Positions 59,656 through 64,000 of a stretch of 64,000 nt of DNA are shown here, one piece after another. A model generated the notes under the pieces. The model was not told the DNA's origin. It made no database searches and was given only the letters and a program-made list of their open reading frames with translations. Numbering within the stretch: position 1 is the stretch's first letter; every line of letters begins with the position of its first letter. Made by a program: the position numbers and the translations under genes. Origin of the DNA: an uncultured Mucilaginibacter sp. (GTDB lineage: Bacteria > Bacteroidota > Bacteroidia > Sphingobacteriales > Sphingobacteriaceae); the NCBI GenBank assembly GCA_903864275.1, contig CAIPFE010000028.1, forward strand, positions 279,921 through 343,920, in the 5' to 3' direction.

Positions 59656-60696
59656 TTACTTATAAGCAATTGCCGCGCTTGATGGCCCTGTCAGCGGGAG
59701 GATAGCGGTTGACTTGAAACCGACTTTCTTTGCCCAGGTGTTAAAGTCGGCAAATGTATAGTCAAACCCTTTTCCCGTTTCAATAAGCATATTCAAACTC
59801 ATCATCAATCCGAAAGCATTTTTCTTCCGCTCATCATCAATAATACCTTCAATAGCTACAAAAGCGCCCCCTTCCGGGATTGCGTCAAAGGCCTTTTTCA
59901 TCAGCATCAGCTTAGTTTCTTCGTCCCAATCATGAAGGATATTGCCCATTACCACAACGTCGGCAGGCGGTACCGGGGACTCAAAAAAATCCCCGGCGGC
60001 AGTTTTCACGCGGTCGGAAAGTTTAAAATGCTGAATGGTATTATTGGCAATTGGTTCAACCGGCGGCAGGTCAAAACTGGTACAATTCATGTGCGGCTGA
60101 TGCGTGGCAACCATCAAACAGAGTAAGCCTGCAGCCCCGCCTACATCAGTTAATGTTTTATAGCGCGAGAAATCAAATTGCTGCGCGAAAGCCATGAAGT
60201 TCCCCATTTGAATACCAGTCATAGCATTTACAAATTCATGCAGCTTGTCCGGGTCCGCGTATAATTCCGAAAATAAATCTCCTCCGTATTTTGCTTCATT
60301 TTGCGGCAGGCCGGTAATCAAACCTTCTTCAAGGTTTCCCCAGAAACCGTACAGGCGGTTATTCATCATTTCGAGCATACCCCCGATATAGCTTGGTTTC
60401 TTTTTATCAAGAAAAAAGTCGGTATCAATGCTGTTTGAATAAACCGCCGTTTCCAACATTCCTGCCCGTGATAAAAACCCGAATGTGGTTAAGGCGTCAA
60501 GGAAGTCATAAACATTCCGGTCGGTACATTTGAGGTTCAGCATCGTTTTTATCGCTGCTGCCTGCATGCCCGGCTTCTCAGCCAGTTTGGTGAATAATTG
60601 AAATTTTACTGCAGTCAAAAGAATTTTTGAGGCCCAAAAACCAGTACCGATCTGCATGATACTTTCGGGAGTTGGATGATTGTTTTGCTGTTCCAT
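59656..60696 (-). CDS. SAM-dependent O-methyltransferase (acetylserotonin/CrtF-like)
   Basis: A 346-residue protein. The N-terminal 110 residues form a winged-helix dimerisation domain (GFWASKILLTAVKFQLFTKLAEKPG, DRNVYDFLDALTTFGFL). The SAM-binding domain has the glycine motif LTDVGGAAGLLCLMV, FDLPPVEPIA after it, and the acceptor region VVVMGNILHDWDEETKLMLMKKAFDAIPEGGAFV, with the HDW characteristic of family 2 O-methyltransferases. The substrate is not predictable. It interrupts the kinase cluster in the same orientation: the upstream TPR kinase ends 46 nt before its start, and a kinase remnant follows its stop. Confidence 0.88.
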   Translation of the reverse strand: MEQQNNHPTPESIMQIGTGFWASKILLTAVKFQLFTKLAEKPGMQAAAIKTMLNLKCTDRNVYDFLDALTTFGFLSRAGMLETAVYSNSIDTDFFLDKKKPSYIGGMLEMMNNRLYGFWGNLEEGLITGLPQNEAKYGGDLFSELYADPDKLHEFVNAMTGIQMGNFMAFAQQFDFSRYKTLTDVGGAAGLLCLMVATHQPHMNCTSFDLPPVEPIANNTIQHFKLSDRVKTAAGDFFESPVPPADVVVMGNILHDWDEETKLMLMKKAFDAIPEGGAFVAIEGIIDDERKKNAFGLMMSLNMLIETGKGFDYTFADFNTWAKKVGFKSTAILPLTGPSSAAIAYK

Positions 60697-60742
60697 TTTG
60701 TTTTGTTTGATTTATAAGTAATTACGTGGTGCTATGCTCAAC

Positions 60743-62692
60743 CTAAATTGGTAAACTGATAATAAACTCCGAACCCTCACCAACCTTGCTGTTAACCTGG
60801 ATACTCCCCCCATGCCCCTTTACCACCATGTCGTACGTAAGTGACAGGCCAAGACCTGTTCCTTCACCTGTCGGCTTGGTGGTAAAAAATGGCTGCATTA
60901 TTTTTTCTTTAATAGAATCAGGGATGCCGGTGCCGTTATCTTTGACCTTTATCACGACTTGTCTATTTTCGGATGCGGTGCTCACTGATACCTCCGGCCT
61001 GTAATCAGCAGCTGCTGCTTTCAGCTTTTGGTTTACGGCGTAAAATGCGTTGTTGAACAGGTTAAGCAATACCCTGCTGATGTCCTGGGGCACAGCCATT
61101 ATTTGGGGCAGGGCAGGGTCGGGGCGTGTTATTATTTCAGCTTCAAAATCTTTGTCTTTTGCCTTCAGGTTGTTGTAGGCCAGTTTCAGGTAATCATCGG
61201 CCAGTTTGTTGATGTCGGTTGGCTCCTTCACATTGCTGCCGGCCTGGCTGTGTTGCAGCATGCCTTTTACAATGCCGTCGGCCCGCTTACCGTGATGGTG
61301 TATTTTTTCCAGGTTTTGGGTAAGGTCGCCGGCAATGGCAATTACGTCTTCCTTATTGCCCGCTTCGGCTTCCTGCTTTAGTTCGTCCAGCAATTCAATG
61401 CTTACTTCCGAGAAGTTATTCACGAAGTTGAGCGGGTTTTGTATCTCGTGGGCTATTCCTGCCGTCAGCTCGCCCAGGGATGCCATTTTTTCGGATTGGA
61501 TTAGCTGGTTTTGAGTGGATTTAAGATGGGTAAGTGTACTTTGAAGTAGGTTATTGGCTTTTCTTTTTTGCCGGTTATTACCGTAAAGCAAAAAGCCTAT
61601 CAACAGAAATATCACCAGCCCGGCCAGCAAACTGTATTGTTTTATTTTATTTGTTTCTGTTTCAATTTCGTATTGGCGCTCCTGCTCATCAAACGCCGTT
61701 ATGTTTTTAAATGCGTACGTTTTTTCGTAGTTGTATAAACTGTCATTTGCCGAAATAGCCAATTTACTGTAAATAAGCGCCTTTTGTGCATCCGGCTTTT
61801 CATAAAATTGCATCAAAAAATTGCTTGCATTAGTAGTGCCCTTGTAATCCTTGTCTGCCTGGGCATCATTTAATGATTTCGTGGCATAATAAATACACGA
61901 ATCGGGCCTGTTTAATTTTTGATATATCCTGGCTATTTCAATGCTGTATGCAGGGCCTAGCAAACGAATATTATTTTTGTTATTGAAAATAATACAGGCT
62001 TTAAAATAGTTCAAAGCCAGTTGAAGGTTGCCTTGTTTACTTTGAATCATACCAAAAGTGTACAATATAAGCCCCCGCCACCACTCTGTTTTATATTTAA
62101 TTAACCCATTGTAAGCCGATTGGTTATAGTACAATGCAGAGTCCAGTTGATTCATTTCTAAAAAGACACCCGCTATTCCGAAATTCACGCTTATGGGCAT
62201 CGTCTTGTCGCCGGCCGAATTAAATAATATTAAACTCTTTTTAAAATAGCCCAACGATTTCCGATAATTGTTCATTCCGTCATAAACAACGCCCAATTTA
62301 TCAAAGGCGTTCGCCTGTTCATCCACAAGGTTATTTCTTTCGGCTATTTGTTCGGCGTTCAGCAGCACTTTTACCGCCTCCGAAAAATTGTTCACCAGCA
62401 CCTGATTAATCCCGATCTCGATCAATGCATTCGCTTCGCCTTTTGAGTAGCCGATATTCCGTGCCAGATATAAAGCCCGTTGGCCATAATAGAGAGACGA
62501 ATCCCTGTTTATATATTCAAAATTAATACACCTGTTTATTAATGCCTTTACACCATCGGTATCTTGTTTGCTGATGGATAAATCGGGCCTGGCGAAAGGG
62601 AGCGCGCTCTTTGCCGTATCCTTTTGACGGTTCCGGGAAAGTCCGGGGATAAACATAACTACCAGCAGCAGTAATAAACTAATTGGCTTCAT
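60743..62692 (-). CDS. TPR-type membrane histidine kinase
   Basis: A 649-residue kinase with an N-terminal signal peptide (MKPISLLLLLVVMFIPGLS). The periplasmic part (about 45-340) contains TPR repeats (EQANAFDKLGVVYDGMNNYRKSLGYFKKSLILF, GLILYTFGMIQSKQGNLQLALNYFKAC). A membrane helix near 355 (YSLLAGLVIFLLIGFLLYG) leads through a coiled coil to the kinase core with His415 in [31 protein letters not shown] and [19 protein letters not shown]. It begins 9 nt after the upstream kinase, so the two are one transcriptional unit. The partner response regulator is not in the window. Confidence 0.92.
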   Translation of the reverse strand: MKPISLLLLLVVMFIPGLSRNRQKDTAKSALPFARPDLSISKQDTDGVKALINRCINFEYINRDSSLYYGQRALYLARNIGYSKGEANALIEIGINQVLVNNFSEAVKVLLNAEQIAERNNLVDEQANAFDKLGVVYDGMNNYRKSLGYFKKSLILFNSAGDKTMPISVNFGIAGVFLEMNQLDSALYYNQSAYNGLIKYKTEWWRGLILYTFGMIQSKQGNLQLALNYFKACIIFNNKNNIRLLGPAYSIEIARIYQKLNRPDSCIYYATKSLNDAQADKDYKGTTNASNFLMQFYEKPDAQKALIYSKLAISANDSLYNYEKTYAFKNITAFDEQERQYEIETETNKIKQYSLLAGLVIFLLIGFLLYGNNRQKRKANNLLQSTLTHLKSTQNQLIQSEKMASLGELTAGIAHEIQNPLNFVNNFSEVSIELLDELKQEAEAGNKEDVIAIAGDLTQNLEKIHHHGKRADGIVKGMLQHSQAGSNVKEPTDINKLADDYLKLAYNNLKAKDKDFEAEIITRPDPALPQIMAVPQDISRVLLNLFNNAFYAVNQKLKAAAADYRPEVSVSTASENRQVVIKVKDNGTGIPDSIKEKIMQPFFTTKPTGEGTGLGLSLTYDMVVKGHGGSIQVNSKVGEGSEFIISLPI

Positions 62693-62701
62693 TGTGTTTT
62701 T

Positions 62702-64000
62702 TTAAACGGGTAATGCAATAATAAACTCAGATCCCACGCCTTCCCCACTATTAACCTGAATAGTCCCACCGTGCCCCTTCACCACCATATCATAAGTTAA
62801 TGACAGGCCTAAACCCGTTCCTTCACCCGTAGGCTTGGTGGTAAAGAAAGGCTGCATAATTTTTTCTTTGATGGCGTCGGGTATACCTATGCCATTGTCT
62901 TTTACTTTTATAACAACTTGCCCATTTTCGGCGGAGGTCGAGACCGATACTTCGGGCTTATAATCTGCCCCCGCTGTTTTCTGCTTCTGATTGACTGCAT
63001 AAAAAGCATTATTAAAAAGATTGACCAATACGCGGCCTATATCCTGCTGTACGATTTCTATGGGAGGCAGGTTCTTATCAAATTTTGTGACCAGGTCGGC
63101 ATTAAAACTTTTGTCTTTTGCGCGCAGGCCATGGTAAGCAAGCTTGAAAAACTCGTCGGCCAACACGTTAATGTTGGTTGGCTGCCGTTCGCCGGTGCCG
63201 GTGCGGCTGTGCTGCAGCATGCCTTTTACAATGAAGTCGGCCCGTTTGCCGTGGTGGTTTATTTTTTCCAGGTTTTGCGTCAGGTCGCCGGCGAGTGCCA
63301 TTACATCTTCGGTATTCCCGGCCTTTTCTTCTTCCTTCAGTTCGCCCAACAATTCAATACTGACTTCCGAGAAATTATTCACAAAGTTCAAAGGGTTTTG
63401 TATCTCATGGGCTATGCCGGCAGTGAGTTCGCCAAGCGAGGCCATTTTTTCGGACTGGATGAGTTGTCGTTGCGTTTTGCGCAGGGAGAGAAGGGTCTTT
63501 CTATTGATTTGTAGCTGCCGGTAAATAAATACCGAAAGCCCTGATATTAGCAGCAGGACAACCAATGAACCCCAAAGTAAAGAATTACGCCGGCTGATCT
63601 GGTAGTCCTGCAAAACTTTCTCCTGTTTAAGCTGGTTAATGTGTTCCTGCTGCTGCTGGTCTTTCGTATCGATCTCAAACTGGGCTACCTTAAATTTATC
63701 CTGTTCATCTTCATTTTCCTGCTGAATTTTAAAATAGGTGTCTAAATAGGCTGCTGTTAAAGCAGGCTTATTGTTTTGTTTGTAGAACGTGCACAACTCC
63801 TTTAAATATCTTAATTGAAGCTGTATGTTTTTTTCCGCGATCACCTCCTTATAGGCGGCGAGCAAATATTTTTCGGCCAAAGTTGGGTCGCGCAAACTTT
63901 GGTAATACTGGTAAAATGCATAGTCTACCTCGAGGTTCCCATTCGTGTTAAAAACTTTAAACCCGGCGGAATCCGCAACGATTTTCGCCCGGTTTAGCAA
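62702..64000 (-). CDS. TPR-type membrane histidine kinase, C-terminal part (5' end outside window)
   Basis: The frame is open at the window edge; the track's first residue is an artefact of reading TTG as start. The visible 432 residues contain the last TPR-like helices ([50 protein letters not shown]), a coiled coil, one membrane helix ([21 protein letters not shown]), and the full kinase core: [41 protein letters not shown] and [19 protein letters not shown]. The downstream kinase starts 9 nt after its stop. Same class as the kinases at 39354 and 60743. Confidence 0.9.
   Translation of the reverse strand: MLNRAKIVADSAGFKVFNTNGNLEVDYAFYQYYQSLRDPTLAEKYLLAAYKEVIAEKNIQLQLRYLKELCTFYKQNNKPALTAAYLDTYFKIQQENEDEQDKFKVAQFEIDTKDQQQQEHINQLKQEKVLQDYQISRRNSLLWGSLVVLLLISGLSVFIYRQLQINRKTLLSLRKTQRQLIQSEKMASLGELTAGIAHEIQNPLNFVNNFSEVSIELLGELKEEEKAGNTEDVMALAGDLTQNLEKINHHGKRADFIVKGMLQHSRTGTGERQPTNINVLADEFFKLAYHGLRAKDKSFNADLVTKFDKNLPPIEIVQQDIGRVLVNLFNNAFYAVNQKQKTAGADYKPEVSVSTSAENGQVVIKVKDNGIGIPDAIKEKIMQPFFTTKPTGEGTGLGLSLTYDMVVKGHGGTIQVNSGEGVGSEFIIALPV

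Overview
The window looks like a chromosomal segment of a Bacteroidota bacterium, most likely Sphingobacteriaceae (Mucilaginibacter- or Pedobacter-like). This is inferred from family content (VF530, DUF892, DUF5020, DUF6526, DUF6600, a lone MG2/plug-like surface protein, an ECF42-type sigma factor with a DGPF protein, TPR histidine kinases), from the AT-rich intergenic regions, and from lipoproteins with short lipoboxes. No rRNA, tRNA, CRISPR array, integrase or transposase was seen.

Region 1 (1-12.3 kb) is mixed housekeeping and accessory content: a truncated S41-protease-like lipoprotein, a HAD-like protein with an altered nucleophile, YdeI-like, AHSA1-like and VF530 proteins, a degenerate DEAD-box protein, truA, a DUF1801 protein, a TMEM175-like channel, a VOC protein, an ECF42-like sigma factor with its DGPF partner, a DUF892 ferritin-like protein, a repeat-containing secreted protein and a zinc alcohol dehydrogenase. 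Region 2 (12.5-21.8 kb) is central metabolism: a GlgX-type glycogen debranching enzyme and the gltB-gltD glutamate synthase operon. A 48-bp exact direct repeat that includes the gltD terminator brackets a small membrane-protein gene.

Region 3 (22-37.3 kb) is mostly envelope and small accessory genes: a GNAT acetyltransferase, a double thioredoxin-fold protein translationally coupled to a SnoaL-like protein, a lipoprotein hydrolase, DUF5020, a membrane-anchored beta-sandwich protein, a CYTH/CHAD pair, an MG2 surface protein, DUF1761, a Q/N/P-rich DUF6600 lipoprotein, DUF6526, an aldo/keto reductase and a lipoprotein of unknown function. Many intergenic gaps carry palindromes or long inverted repeats.

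Region 4 (37.4-64 kb) is a histidine-kinase island entirely on the minus strand. A hybrid kinase with a receiver domain lies at its downstream end. Upstream of it are five kinases sharing an almost invariant catalytic core: three TPR-type membrane kinases and two giant soluble kinases of 2532 and 3463 residues. The giants consist of 12 and 17 tandem copies of a roughly 185-residue GAF-like module joined by helical linkers, followed by one kinase core. The modules fall into several recognisable subtypes distributed differently in the two proteins, with at least one recent tandem duplication. A methyltransferase gene sits inside the island, directly followed by a 21-codon remnant of another kinase C-terminus. 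This modular sensor-array kinase cluster is the most unusual content of the window; its ligands and response regulator are not evident here.
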